Shown here one piece after another: positions 36,046 through 45,623 of a stretch of DNA of 64,000 nt. A program made the position numbers and the translations under genes. Below the pieces are notes generated by a model. That model did not search any database, was not told the DNA's origin, and was given only the letters and a program-made list of their open reading frames with translations. This stretch comes from Litoreibacter arenae DSM 19593 (GTDB taxonomy: Bacteria; Pseudomonadota; Alphaproteobacteria; Rhodobacterales; Rhodobacteraceae): contig NZ_KE557306.1 of NCBI RefSeq assembly GCF_000442275.2, positions 659,598 through 723,597 of the forward strand. The letters run 5' to 3'. Numbering within the stretch: position 1 is the stretch's first letter; each line of letters opens with the position of its first letter.

Positions 36046-36217
36046 CGAGCAGGCGTGGTTCAGTCGCGGCATTACCTTGGCAATAAAGGCATTGCGCGCT
36101 GCTGCTTGGGGGAGCGGAGCCGTCTGCTCATCTTTCAGGCCGATATGGCGTGATGCGTGCAACAGGCTTCAGTCATTTGTCATCAGGCGGCGCGCCGCCA
36201 AAGCCGAAGGGTAAGCC

Positions 36218-37591
36218 ATGCTACATAACGACAAACTCGAACAATGGGACCGCGAGAACTTCTTTCACCCGTCCACCCACCTTGCCGAATTCGCGCGGGG
36301 CAACGTGCCTCACCGGGTCGTCACCGGCGGGTCGGGGTGCCATATCGAGGACCGCGACGGCAACCGGATGCTGGATGCGTTCGCGGGGCTTTATTGCGTC
36401 AATGTCGGCTACGGGCGGTCGGAAATTGCCGAGGCCATCGCCGAGCAGGCCCGCGAACTGGCCTACTACCATTCCTATGTGGGGCACGGCACCGAGGCTT
36501 CGATCACGCTTGCGAAAATGGTGCTGGACCGTGCGCCCGATCATATGTCCAAGGTCTATTTCGGCCTGTCCGGCTCCGACGCGAACGAGACCAACATCAA
36601 GCTGATCTGGTACTACAACAACATTCTGGGCCGCCCCGAGAAAAAGAAGATCATCTCGCGCTGGCGCGGCTATCACGGGTCGGGCCTTATGACCGGCTCG
36701 CTGACGGGGCTGGAGCTGTTTCACAAGAAGTTCGATTTGCCTCTGGCGCAGGTGATCCATACCGAGGCCCCGTATTACTTCCGGCGCGACGATCCGGGAC
36801 AAAGCGAAAGCGCGTTCGTCGCCCATTGCGTGTCCGAGCTTGAGGCGATGATCCACCGTGAAGGCGCCGACACTATCGCCGCGTTCATCGGGGAGCCGGT
36901 GCTTGGTACGGGCGGGATCGTGCCACCGCCCGAAGGCTACTGGCCCGCGATCCAGGAGGTTCTGGACCGCCACGACATATTGCTGGTCGCGGACGAGGTG
37001 GTCACCGGGTTCGGGCGGCTCGGGACGATGTTCGGCTCGGACCATTACGGCATGCGCCCCGATCTCATCACCATCGCGAAAGGGCTGACATCGGCCTATG
37101 CGCCGCTGTCGGGGTCGATTGTTTCCGACAAAATGTGGGCGGTGCTGGAGCAAGGCACCGACGAGAACGGCCCCATCGGGCACGGCTGGACCTACTCGGC
37201 GCATCCCATCGGGGCCGCTGCGGGCGTGGCCAACCTTGAGCTGATCGACAAGCTGGGGCTGGTCGAGAATGCGGGCACGGTTGGGGCGTATCTGAACGCT
37301 GAAATGCGCGCCGCCCTTGGCGACCACCCCCATGTCGGGGATGTGCGCGGGGAAGGGATGGTTTGCGCGGTCGAGTTCGTGGCCGACAAGCAGAGCCGCC
37401 GTTTCTATGACGCGGGCGACAAGATCGGGCCGCAGATCGCGGGCAAACTGCTGGAGCAGAACAACGTCATCGCGCGGGCCATGCCGCAAGGTGATATTCT
37501 GGGCTTCGCCCCGCCGTTTTGCCTGACCCGCGCCGAGGCCGATCAGGTGGTTGCCGCAACCTATCAGGCCGTAACTTCTGTTCTGGGCTGA
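36218..37591 (+). CDS. Class III PLP-dependent aminotransferase
   Basis: The 457-residue protein has the class III pattern: [44 protein letters not shown], the aspartate in [15 protein letters not shown] and the PLP lysine in [14 protein letters not shown]. These enzymes move omega-amino groups from diamines, beta-alanine, taurine or diaminobutyrate to pyruvate or 2-oxoglutarate. The neighbours suggest a diaminobutyrate-like or other ectoine-related substrate, but the sequence alone does not decide it. It is the first of three genes in the purL-repeat island; the next begins 19 bp later. Confidence 0.9.
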   Translation: MLHNDKLEQWDRENFFHPSTHLAEFARGNVPHRVVTGGSGCHIEDRDGNRMLDAFAGLYCVNVGYGRSEIAEAIAEQARELAYYHSYVGHGTEASITLAKMVLDRAPDHMSKVYFGLSGSDANETNIKLIWYYNNILGRPEKKKIISRWRGYHGSGLMTGSLTGLELFHKKFDLPLAQVIHTEAPYYFRRDDPGQSESAFVAHCVSELEAMIHREGADTIAAFIGEPVLGTGGIVPPPEGYWPAIQEVLDRHDILLVADEVVTGFGRLGTMFGSDHYGMRPDLITIAKGLTSAYAPLSGSIVSDKMWAVLEQGTDENGPIGHGWTYSAHPIGAAAGVANLELIDKLGLVENAGTVGAYLNAEMRAALGDHPHVGDVRGEGMVCAVEFVADKQSRRFYDAGDKIGPQIAGKLLEQNNVIARAMPQGDILGFAPPFCLTRAEADQVVAATYQAVTSVLG

Positions 37592-37610
37592 CGCTACGAA
37601 GGGATACATA

Positions 37611-38795
37611 ATGGCTACGCAGAACTCCGCATTCGAGACTTCGGAATATGACCGACGCATCGCCAAAACCCGCGCGGCCATGTCCGCGGCGGGGCTGGAT
37701 GCGATATTCGTCACGGACCCGTCCAATCAGGCGTGGCTGACCGGCTATGACGGCTGGTCCTTCTACGTGCATCAAGGCGTGATCCTCACCATGGAGGGCG
37801 AACCGGTCTGGTGGGGCCGTCATATGGACATGATGGGCGGCCGCCGGACCTGCTGGATGCAGCAAGACAATATCGTCGGCTATGGCGACCATTACGTGCA
37901 GTCGACGGTGATACACCCGATGCAGGATCTTGCGGCGCACCTGAAAGCACGCGGGCTGGAGCGCGCGCGTATCGGCGTCGAGATGGAGAACTACTACTAT
38001 TCGGCCAAAGCCCACGCCGTCCTGACGGAGGAGTTGCCGCAAGCGCATTTGATCGACGCGACCGCGCTGGTGAACTGGCAGCGGCTGGTCAAATCCGACG
38101 CCGAGATCGCCTTCATCCGCAAGGCGGCGCGGATTTCGGAAAAGGTCGTGCAGACCGCGATCGACCGCGCGGCCCCCGGCGTGCGCAAGAACGACCTTGT
38201 GGCGGATATCATGCATGCGGGCATCTCCGGTGTTGGTGACGACTGGGGCGACTACCCCGCGATTGTGCCGCTGACCCCGTCGGGCCTCGACGCCACCGCT
38301 GCTCACCTGACATGGGACGGCGCCCCCATGCGCGAGGGGGAAGCGACGTTTTTCGAGCTGTCCGGCTGCTATCGCCGCTATCACGCGCCGCTCTGCCGCA
38401 CGGTGTTTCTTGGCACGCCGCCGGATGAAATGCTCCGCACGGCACAGGCCCAGATGGAAGGGCTCGCCGCCGGTCTGGAGGCTGCGCGGGCAGGCAACCG
38501 GACCTGCGACATTGCCAATGCCTTCATGCAGGTGATGGCCAAGCACGGCATCGAGCGCTCGGGCCGCATGGGCTACGCGATCGGCCTGAGCTATCCGCCG
38601 GATTGGGGCGAGCGGACGGCCTCCATCCGCAGCGAGGACGAGACTGTCCTTGAGCCGGGGATGACATTCCATTTCATGCCCGCGCTGTGGATGGACAGCT
38701 GGGGGCTGGAGACCACCGAGACGATCCTGATCCGGGAGGATGGTGCCGCTGAAACCTTATGCGACATCGAGCGCAAACTGTTTGTGAAGGACTGA
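37611..38795 (+). CDS. Ectoine hydrolase (DoeA/EutD)-like creatinase-fold protein
   Basis: The 394-residue protein has the pita-bread (M24) fold with the family pattern FVTDPSNQAWLTGYDGWSFY that I recall from DoeA, plus VGVEMENYYY-like and WQRLVKSDAEIAFIRKAARI segments. The metal ligands of true M24 peptidases are changed: the first Asp is Glu (FFELSG), the second lies at Pro (YHAPLCRT), the His motif reads GYAIGLSY and the Glu motif FHFMPAL. It should therefore be a metal-independent amidinohydrolase or ring-opening hydrolase, not an aminopeptidase. In the ectoine pathway DoeA opens ectoine to N-acetyl-diaminobutyrate, which would then feed the following deacetylase and the preceding aminotransferase. 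Confidence 0.78.
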   Translation: MATQNSAFETSEYDRRIAKTRAAMSAAGLDAIFVTDPSNQAWLTGYDGWSFYVHQGVILTMEGEPVWWGRHMDMMGGRRTCWMQQDNIVGYGDHYVQSTVIHPMQDLAAHLKARGLERARIGVEMENYYYSAKAHAVLTEELPQAHLIDATALVNWQRLVKSDAEIAFIRKAARISEKVVQTAIDRAAPGVRKNDLVADIMHAGISGVGDDWGDYPAIVPLTPSGLDATAAHLTWDGAPMREGEATFFELSGCYRRYHAPLCRTVFLGTPPDEMLRTAQAQMEGLAAGLEAARAGNRTCDIANAFMQVMAKHGIERSGRMGYAIGLSYPPDWGERTASIRSEDETVLEPGMTFHFMPALWMDSWGLETTETILIREDGAAETLCDIERKLFVKD

Positions 38796-38799
38796 CCCG

Positions 38800-39966
38800 A
38801 TGATCGAGCAGACGACCGATATCCTGTCGGACCTGATCGCCTTTCCCACCGTGTCCGCCGACAGCAATCTGGAGATGATCGCCTATCTCGCCACCCGTCT
38901 GGAGGACTGCGGCGCACGGGTCGAAGTGCTGCTGGACGAGCGCGGGCAGAAGGCCAATCTCTTCGCCACCCTCGGGCCGGACGGCGATGGCGGCATCGTT
39001 TTGTCGGGGCACACCGATGTGGTGCCTGTCACCGATCAGGACTGGTCGAGCGATCCGTTCAGACTGTGGAAACAAGACGGCCTGCTGTTCGGGCGCGGCA
39101 CCTGCGACATGAAAGGCTTTATCGCGGCCACCTTGGCGATGGCACCGCGCTATGCGCAAGGCACGCTCAACCGGCCTTTGCATTTCGCCTTTACCTATGA
39201 CGAGGAGACAGGCTGCATCGGCGCGCAAAACCTTGCGCAAACCCTGATCGACCGCGAGATCAAGCCCGCCATCGCGATCATCGGGGAGCCGACGAGCATG
39301 CGGATCATCGAAGGCCACAAAGGCTGTTGCGAGTACTCGACGCATTTTCAGGGGTTGGAGGGCCACGGCTCCGCCCCGCATCTTGGGGTGAATGCCGTCG
39401 AATACGCCGCCCGCTACGTTGGCCGCCTGCTGGACCTGCGCGACGAGTTGAAATCCAGATATCCTGAAAACAGCCGCTTTGACCCGCCCTGGACCACGCT
39501 GAACGTCGGCGCGTTGAACGGCGGGACGGTGCATAACGTCATCGCCCCCAAAGCGCAGGTGGACTGGGACCTGCGTCCGGTGCAGGCCAGTGACGCGGCG
39601 TTCGTCAAGGCGCAGGTCAAGGCCTATTGCGACGACGTGCTGTTGCCCGCCATGCGCGCGGTCTATCCAGACGCCTCCATCGAAACGGAGGTCGTCGGCG
39701 AGGTCGCGGGGCTGACGCCGACCGACGATAACGAAGCCCTGCAAATCCTGTCCGCCCTGACCGGAGCCAATGGCGCCGACGTAGTGGCGTTCGGAACCGA
39801 GGCCGGTGTGTTTCAGGCCTTGGGCATGGATGTGGTGGTCTGCGGGCCCGGCTCGATCGAGCAGGCGCATAAGGCGGATGAATTCGTGGCCGTCGACCAG
39901 TTGGCGCAGTGCCTGACGATGCTGGAAAAGCTCGGTGATAAACTGTCCGCGCCGGTTGACGGATAA
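38800..39966 (+). CDS. ArgE-type (M20) N-acetyl-amino acid deacetylase
   Basis: The 388-residue protein has the M20 zinc motifs LSGHTDVVPV, GRGTCDMKGF and YDEETGCIGA with the catalytic glutamate, and the dimerisation domain in the middle (GCCEYSTHFQGLEGHGSAPH). It resembles acetylornithine deacetylase. In this operon a role on N-acetyl-diaminobutyrate or a similar compound is as likely as arginine synthesis. It starts four bases after the hydrolase. Confidence 0.88.
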   Translation: MIEQTTDILSDLIAFPTVSADSNLEMIAYLATRLEDCGARVEVLLDERGQKANLFATLGPDGDGGIVLSGHTDVVPVTDQDWSSDPFRLWKQDGLLFGRGTCDMKGFIAATLAMAPRYAQGTLNRPLHFAFTYDEETGCIGAQNLAQTLIDREIKPAIAIIGEPTSMRIIEGHKGCCEYSTHFQGLEGHGSAPHLGVNAVEYAARYVGRLLDLRDELKSRYPENSRFDPPWTTLNVGALNGGTVHNVIAPKAQVDWDLRPVQASDAAFVKAQVKAYCDDVLLPAMRAVYPDASIETEVVGEVAGLTPTDDNEALQILSALTGANGADVVAFGTEAGVFQALGMDVVVCGPGSIEQAHKADEFVAVDQLAQCLTMLEKLGDKLSAPVDG

Positions 39967-39997
39967 CTCACGCAGAGCGCGCTTAAAAGGCCGAGCA

Positions 39998-40108
39998 AAA
40001 GCCCGTGTGCCGCGAACGGATCATCGGTGATTTGTGGTTCGTGTATGTTTCGACCTCCCCGGCGCATTTCTGCTTGCGCATGTCATATTGCAGCAGCGCC
40101 GGAAGGGA
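39998..40108 (-). pseudogene. purL 5' fragment, right copy of the direct repeat
   Basis: On the minus strand the copy encodes HEPQITDDPFAAHG, matching the start of PurL ([14 protein letters not shown]), and then leaves the family after about 20 codons. The start codon has become ATA. The upstream region is also duplicated. It is a dead remnant in the same orientation as the real purL 4.15 kb away. Confidence 0.85.
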
Positions 40109-40175
40109 AGGGGTGAAGCTCTTCGATAGGTCACTGTCACAAATGTTGCGTTGTACTGTCGAAAAATAGCCCGAT

Positions 40176-40189
40176 TGTTTCGCGAAACA
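40176..40189. promoter_or_regulatory. 14 bp palindrome upstream of a membrane protein gene
   Basis: TGTTTCGCGAAACA is perfectly palindromic and lies 86 bp before the next gene start. It is a candidate operator. Confidence 0.4.
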
Positions 40190-40274
40190 GATCGCGCCGA
40201 TGCTGTCCGCGGCGCAGTTGGCCGCCAAAACGGGTGGCATCGCACAACGCCTATTTTTATCTCACGAGACGACC

Positions 40275-40592
40275 ATGAGCCGTCAAGTTCTTATCTTTCT
40301 TTCGCTTCTTATCCCAACGCAGGTCTATGCTTTCGATTTCGGGTTTGTTCGTGGGCCGGACTGGATGGACCAATATGTCGGCGTGCTGTTTGTCGTGACC
40401 ATGGTATTTTTCGCCCTCACCATGTTGTTCAAACCTCGCGGCATACCGATGAACGAGATGTATCAGCATTTCGGGGATTTCAGCCCTGTCGGGCGGTTGG
40501 TATACGCGATTTTCGGCCTCGCCTTCGTCGGTCTGATGGGCATGGTCTTTCTTGGGATGGGACTGCAACGGGCGGCGGAGGCAAGTCTCTAG
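40275..40592 (+). CDS. Small membrane protein with signal sequence
   Basis: The 105-residue protein starts with a signal-like helix (MSRQVLIFLSLLIPTQVYA) and has two further membrane helices (VGVLFVVTMVFFALTMLF and LVYAIFGLAFVGLMGMVF). Between them is a short loop with KPRGIPMNEMYQHFGD. I do not recognise the family. No neighbour explains it; a LysR gene converges from the right with a terminator between. Confidence 0.6.
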   Translation: MSRQVLIFLSLLIPTQVYAFDFGFVRGPDWMDQYVGVLFVVTMVFFALTMLFKPRGIPMNEMYQHFGDFSPVGRLVYAIFGLAFVGLMGMVFLGMGLQRAAEASL

Positions 40593-40646
40593 AGTTTTTG
40601 GGATTGCCTTGACGACATCGGACGACATTCAGGTTTTGCACGTCGC

Positions 40647-40676
40647 AAAAAAAAAGGCCGAGCATAAAGCTCGGCC
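40647..40676 (-). terminator. Rho-independent terminator of the LysR gene
   Basis: GGCCGAGC pairs with GCTCGGCC around a five-base loop. On the minus strand nine T residues follow, so it ends transcription coming from the LysR gene. Confidence 0.9.
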
Positions 40677-40812
40677 GAAGTCCAACAGGGAGGTGGGAAG
40701 CGCCTCAGCGCCGCCCATGCACAAGAATTAGGCGTCAGACTGCTCTGGTTCAAGAAAAATAGGCTGAAATTAAAGCATATCGGCTATGCGCGGGGTGCAT
40801 ATCGAGCCTTAA

Positions 40813-41718
40813 TCAGCCGTTTTCAATCATTTGCGCGCGTTTCTTCTGCGCGTCGATTTGGGCCACCACAAAATCGCGGAAGGCGGAAATGCGTTTGGAT
40901 TGCCGCAGCTCCTCCGGGTAGGCAAGGAAAACCGGCACCGCATTCGACTCGACTTCCGGTAGCACCCGCACCAGATCGCGGTCGTCAATGGCCACGTAAT
41001 CGGGCAGGACGCCGATGCCCAGATCGTTGCGCACAGCTTGCAGACAGCCGAAATAGTTGTTCACGGTCAGCAGGCTGGGCAGGTCGTAGCTCATCAATTC
41101 ACGCACCATCGTGGCCCCCGCCGACACCTGTTCCGAGCTTAGGTTCTGGCAGATCAGACGGTGCTCCTGCAGATCCTCGATCGTCTGCGGCATCTCGTGG
41201 GTCTCCAGGTAGCTACGGGTCGCGTAAAGCCGCATCCGCACGGACATCAGACGTTTGCGCACCAGATCGGCCTGTGACGGCTCCTTCATCCGGATCGCCA
41301 CGTCGGCTTCGCGCATGGGCAGGTCCAGAACCCGCTCGTCCAGCATCAGGTCAATGTTGAGATCAGGGTAATCCGCGTAGAAATTCGACAGGCGGGAGGC
41401 CAGCCAAAGCGTGCCGAAGCCGATGGTGGTGGTGACGCGCAGCTCGCCGAACACCTCCTCCTCGCTGTCGCGGATGCGAGCCGAGGCCGCGTCAAGCCGC
41501 TTGGTCATGGCGCGGGTGGCGTCGAACAGCAGCTCGCCTTGCTCGGTCAGGATCAAGCCGCGGGCGTGACGGTGAAACAGGTTGGTGTTCAGTGATTCCT
41601 CCAACGCGCGCACCTGACGGGACACGGCGGATTGCGACAGGTGCAGCGTGTCACCGGCATGGGTCAGGCTGCCCGCATCCGCGACGGCGTGAAAAATTCT
41701 GAGCTTGTCCCAATCCAT
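40813..41718 (-). CDS. LysR-type transcriptional regulator
   Basis: The 301-residue protein has the LysR winged helix (DWDKLRIFHAVADAGSLTHAGDTLHLSQSAVSRQVRALEESL in pattern, residues 2-45) and a two-lobe effector domain. It is divergent from the indolepyruvate oxidoreductase gene, with 148 bp between starts. An 8+7+8 inverted repeat in that gap is the natural operator. As a LysR it should repress its own gene and control the divergent one. Confidence 0.92.
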   Translation of the reverse strand: MDWDKLRIFHAVADAGSLTHAGDTLHLSQSAVSRQVRALEESLNTNLFHRHARGLILTEQGELLFDATRAMTKRLDAASARIRDSEEEVFGELRVTTTIGFGTLWLASRLSNFYADYPDLNIDLMLDERVLDLPMREADVAIRMKEPSQADLVRKRLMSVRMRLYATRSYLETHEMPQTIEDLQEHRLICQNLSSEQVSAGATMVRELMSYDLPSLLTVNNYFGCLQAVRNDLGIGVLPDYVAIDDRDLVRVLPEVESNAVPVFLAYPEELRQSKRISAFRDFVVAQIDAQKKRAQMIENG

Positions 41719-41810
41719 TACGGACCCACTTTCTAAGTTAGGCGTTATAATTTCAGACCATGTAGCCCTTCGGGCTTCACCCGCAAAGAACTGTTTGCAA
41801 AAATCGGTTG

Positions 41811-41833
41811 ATAGGTCAGCTTTTGTGACCTAT
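41811..41833. promoter_or_regulatory. Inverted repeat between LysR and indolepyruvate oxidoreductase genes
   Basis: ATAGGTCA and TGACCTAT are exact mirror arms with seven bases between. The site ends 33 bp before the oxidoreductase start. It is the best candidate site for the divergent LysR regulator, though the arms are longer than the usual T-N11-A box. Confidence 0.6.
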
Positions 41834-41866
41834 GATGCCTGTAACCTGAGCACTGGGAGGCGCGAC

Positions 41867-44800
41867 ATGGGGACTCAATCCATTTCACTGAACGACCGCT
41901 TCGATCTGAGCAAATCACCCGTCTTGCTGAACGGCACGCAGGCGCTGGTGCGCCTTGTTTTGATGCAGAAGGAACGCGACCGCGCCGCAGGGCTGAACAC
42001 CGCCGGGCTGGTCACAGGCTATCGCGGCTCGCCGCTTGGCGCGGTCGATTTGCAGATGTCGAAAGCGTCCAAGGTCTTGGGCGCGGCCGATATTACCTTC
42101 CAGCCGGGTTTGAACGAGGACCTTGCCGCAACCGCGATCTGGGGTGCGCAACAGGCCGAGCTGCGGGGCGAGGGGCGCTATGACGGCGTCTTCGGTCTGT
42201 GGTATGGCAAAGGCCCCGGCGTGGACCGCTCCGGCGACGTGATGCGGCACGCGAACATGGCCGGAACCTCGCCCCATGGCGGCGTGCTGATGGCGATGGG
42301 GGACGACCACACCGGCGAATCCTCCACCACCTTGCACCAGTCCGACTGGGCGATGGTCGACGCCTATATGCCCGTGCTGTCACCTGCGGGCGTTCAGGAA
42401 ATTTTGGATTACGGGCTTTATGGCTGGGCCTTGTCGCGGTTCTCGGGCCTTTGGGTCGGCCTCAAGACAATGAAGGATACGATCGAGGTGACCTCGGTCG
42501 TCGATGGCCGTCCCGACCGCATGTCGTTTGTGCTGCCGGAATTCGACATGCCCGACGGCGGGCTGAACATCCGCCTCGTGGACACCCCGCAACTGCAAGA
42601 GGCGCGCGTAATCGACTACCGCAGGTTTGCGGCGGAAGCCTTTGCGAAGGCTAATAAAATTGACAAGCGCGTCTGGGGAAAACCCGGCGCGAAGATCGGC
42701 TTCGCCGCCGCCGGCAAGAACTGGCTGGATCTGCAACACGCGTTCTCTCTCTTGGGCATCGACGCGGCGGAAGCCGAGCGTCTGGGGCTTACCACCTACA
42801 AAATCGGACAGGTCTGGCCGCTGGACATGGACAGCTTCCACGACTTTGCGAAGGACCTTGATCTGGTCATCGTGGTCGAGGAAAAGCGCAAGCTGATCGA
42901 GGTGCAGGTCAAGGAGGCGTTGTTCGACGACCACCACGGCCAGCGCGTCTATGGCTGGCACAAGGGCGACACCTGGGAGCACGGCCGCAGGCTGGAGTTG
43001 TTCCCGACCCGTGCCGCCCTTGACCCGATTGATATCGCTCAGAAAATTGGCGACATCCTGATCGAGGAAGGCCGCCGCACGGATCGCATCGAAGCGGGGT
43101 TGGCGAAACTGGCAGAGGCCAAACGGTCAGACAACGCGCAGGACATCGCGGCGCGGCTGCCGTATTTCTGCTCCGGTTGCCCGCATAACTCGTCCACCAA
43201 GGTGCCCGAAGGCTCCCGCGCCTATGCGGGGATCGGCTGTCATTACATGGTGCAATGGATGGACCGTGACACCGTCGGCTTCACCCAGATGGGCGGCGAG
43301 GGCGCGAACTGGATCGGTGAGGCGCCGTTCAGCACACGCGAACACGTATTCCAGAACCTTGGCGACGGGACCTATAACCACTCCGGCATCCAGGCGATCC
43401 GCGCGGCTATCGCGGCGGGGACGAACATTACTTACAAAATTCTCTACAATGACGCGGTCGCGATGACTGGCGGTCAGCCCAATGAAGGCGATCTGGACGC
43501 GCCGCGCATCGTGGCCGAACTCAAGGCGATGGGCATCAGGAATCTGGTGCTGGTCTATGACGAGAAAGAAGATGTCGACCTGACCCAATTCCCCCGCGAT
43601 CTGGAAAGCTACGAGCGGGCCGAGCTTCCTGCGGTTCAGGAAAAATTAAGCAAGGTCAAAGGTGTATCGGCCATAGTTTATGTGCAAACCTGCGCCGCCG
43701 AAAAACGCCGCCGCCGCAAACGCGGGCTGTTTCCCGACCCCGACAAGCGGGTATTCATCAACACCGATGTTTGCGAAGGCTGCGGCGATTGCGGGGTGCA
43801 GTCCAACTGCGTCTCCATCGTGCCGGTCGAAACCGAACTGGGCCGCAAGCGCGCCATCGACCAGTCGTCGTGCAACAAGGACTACTCCTGCGTCAACGGC
43901 TTCTGCCCGTCCTTCATCACCATCGAGGGGGCGGAGTTGAAGAAACAGGCCACCGCCGAGGTGGATTTGCCCGATTTGCCGGAGCCTCAATTGCCGGAAA
44001 TCGACGGCACCCATAACGTCGTCATCACCGGCGTCGGCGGCACCGGTGTGGTGACCATCGGCGCGGTGCTGGCCATGGCCGCGCATATCGACGGCAAGGG
44101 TGCTGGCATGATGGAAATGGCGGGGCTGGCCCAGAAGGGCGGCGCGGTGCATATCCATTGCCGCCTTGCCAACAAACCCGGCGATATCACCGCAATCCGC
44201 GTCGCCACCGGCGAGGCCGACGCCGTGATCGGCGGTGATCTGGTGGTGACCGCAGGGGCCAAGACGCTTGGCCTGATGACCACAGGGCGCACCGGCGCGG
44301 TGGTCAACAACCACGAAATCGTCACCGGCGATTTCACCCGCGACACCGAGTTCAAGATCCCCTCCGACCGGCTTGAATTGTCGCTGGAAGCCCGCCTGCA
44401 AGACCGCGTGCAGTTCTTTGACGCATCCGATCTGGCCCGCGTGCTGATGGGCGACAGCATCTATTCCAACATGATGATTTTTGGCGCCGCGTGGCAAAAG
44501 GGTTTGCTGCCGATCAGCCATGACGCGTTGATGCAGGCCATCGAGCTGAACGGTGCCGCACCCGAGCGCAACAAACGCGCCTTCGCCCTTGGCCGCTGGG
44601 CCGCGGAGCATCCGGAGCAGGCGGCGGATTATGTCACCGATAAGGTGGTTAAGCTGCCCAAGTCGCTCGACGAGAGAATCGCCTTCCGCAGTGACCATCT
44701 GAAGGACTACCAGTCCAACAGGCTGGCCAAACGCTACGAGAAGGCGCTGGCGCAGATCGACGATCCCGCGCTGAAAGAGGCCGTGGCAAAAGGCTACCAT

Positions 44801-45274
44801 AAGCTGTTGAGCTACAAGGACGAATACGAAGTCGCGCGGCTGCATCTCGACACCGAAGCCAAGGCGCGGGACGCCTTCGACGGCGACTTGAAGCTGACCT
44901 ACCATCTGGCCCCGCCGATCTTCTCGAAGATGGGGGCCAACGGTCGTCCGGTGAAGAAGGAATACGGCGCATGGATGCAGCGCGGTTTCCGCATCCTCGC
45001 CAAGCTCAAATCCCTGCGCGGCACGCCGTTCGACCCGTTCGGCTATAGTGACGAACGCAAGATGGAACGTGCCCTCATAAAGCAATACGAGGATGACCTG
45101 CCCAAAATCCTCGCCGCCTCCAACCGCGACGCGGCCATCGCATTGGCGGAGCTGCCCTTGCAAATTCGCGGCTTCGGTCCGGTGAAAGAGGCCAACGAGG
45201 CCAAGGCCGCCAAACGGCGCGAGGAATTGTTGGCCAGCCTCAACACGACAGAGCCCGCAATGGCCGCGCAATAG
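41867..45274 (+). CDS. Indolepyruvate ferredoxin oxidoreductase (IorAB fusion)
   Basis: The 1,135-residue protein joins the thiamine diphosphate alpha part (GYRGSPLGAVD, YFCSGCPHNSSTKVPEG, GGEGANWIGEAPF) to an iron-sulfur motif (CEGCGDCGVQSNC, then SSCNKDYSCVNGFC) and the gamma/beta part (GVGGTGVVTIGAVLAMAAH). It oxidatively decarboxylates aryl pyruvates from aromatic amino acids to aryl-acetyl-CoA with ferredoxin. The single-chain form is common in aerobic proteobacteria. GGGAGG lies six bases before the ATG at 41867; the open frame upstream overlaps the operator and is not coding. Confidence 0.95.
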   Translation: MGTQSISLNDRFDLSKSPVLLNGTQALVRLVLMQKERDRAAGLNTAGLVTGYRGSPLGAVDLQMSKASKVLGAADITFQPGLNEDLAATAIWGAQQAELRGEGRYDGVFGLWYGKGPGVDRSGDVMRHANMAGTSPHGGVLMAMGDDHTGESSTTLHQSDWAMVDAYMPVLSPAGVQEILDYGLYGWALSRFSGLWVGLKTMKDTIEVTSVVDGRPDRMSFVLPEFDMPDGGLNIRLVDTPQLQEARVIDYRRFAAEAFAKANKIDKRVWGKPGAKIGFAAAGKNWLDLQHAFSLLGIDAAEAERLGLTTYKIGQVWPLDMDSFHDFAKDLDLVIVVEEKRKLIEVQVKEALFDDHHGQRVYGWHKGDTWEHGRRLELFPTRAALDPIDIAQKIGDILIEEGRRTDRIEAGLAKLAEAKRSDNAQDIAARLPYFCSGCPHNSSTKVPEGSRAYAGIGCHYMVQWMDRDTVGFTQMGGEGANWIGEAPFSTREHVFQNLGDGTYNHSGIQAIRAAIAAGTNITYKILYNDAVAMTGGQPNEGDLDAPRIVAELKAMGIRNLVLVYDEKEDVDLTQFPRDLESYERAELPAVQEKLSKVKGVSAIVYVQTCAAEKRRRRKRGLFPDPDKRVFINTDVCEGCGDCGVQSNCVSIVPVETELGRKRAIDQSSCNKDYSCVNGFCPSFITIEGAELKKQATAEVDLPDLPEPQLPEIDGTHNVVITGVGGTGVVTIGAVLAMAAHIDGKGAGMMEMAGLAQKGGAVHIHCRLANKPGDITAIRVATGEADAVIGGDLVVTAGAKTLGLMTTGRTGAVVNNHEIVTGDFTRDTEFKIPSDRLELSLEARLQDRVQFFDASDLARVLMGDSIYSNMMIFGAAWQKGLLPISHDALMQAIELNGAAPERNKRAFALGRWAAEHPEQAADYVTDKVVKLPKSLDERIAFRSDHLKDYQSNRLAKRYEKALAQIDDPALKEAVAKGYHKLLSYKDEYEVARLHLDTEAKARDAFDGDLKLTYHLAPPIFSKMGANGRPVKKEYGAWMQRGFRILAKLKSLRGTPFDPFGYSDERKMERALIKQYEDDLPKILAASNRDAAIALAELPLQIRGFGPVKEANEAKAAKRREELLASLNTTEPAMAAQ

Positions 45275-45313
45275 CGTTTCATCTTGGCTAAAATATTCTC
45301 CCCGAAGGGCCCG

Positions 45314-45541
45314 TCAGGCCTTGCGCAGAAGGTAGATATGATGCGCCCCGTCCTCGGTCACGCCAACCAGCTCGTGACCAGCTTCGGCACAGAAATGCGG
45401 CATGTCGATCAGCGCCGCCGGATCGTCGGCCAGCACCCGCAACACCTGACCCGAGGCGAGCGCCTGCAACCGCTTGCGGGCCTTCAGCACAGGTAGGGGG
45501 CAAAGCAACCCCAATGCGTCGAGTTCGGCGTCATGATCCAT
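45314..45541 (-). CDS. TusA-family sulfur carrier
   Basis: The 75-residue protein has the CPxP motif (LLCPLPVLKARKRLQAL, Cys14) and the two-layer SirA/TusA fold. It carries persulfide sulfur on Cys14 for tRNA thiolation, molybdenum cofactor or other targets. It is alone between the oxidoreductase gene and the hydrolase-P450 operon. Confidence 0.9.
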   Translation of the reverse strand: MDHDAELDALGLLCPLPVLKARKRLQALASGQVLRVLADDPAALIDMPHFCAEAGHELVGVTEDGAHHIYLLRKA

Positions 45542-45623
45542 AACCGTGATCTAGGCGACACGCGGGGCCTTGTCCATGCAAGCGCTTCTTACTTTTGCCA
45601 AAACTGCGGGCTAACGTGCGGCC

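Noticed and set aside
39813..40067. 84-codon minus-strand frame at the right purL repeat
   Set aside because: Only its first 20 or so residues resemble PurL and the native start codon is lost; it is treated as a relic, not a gene.
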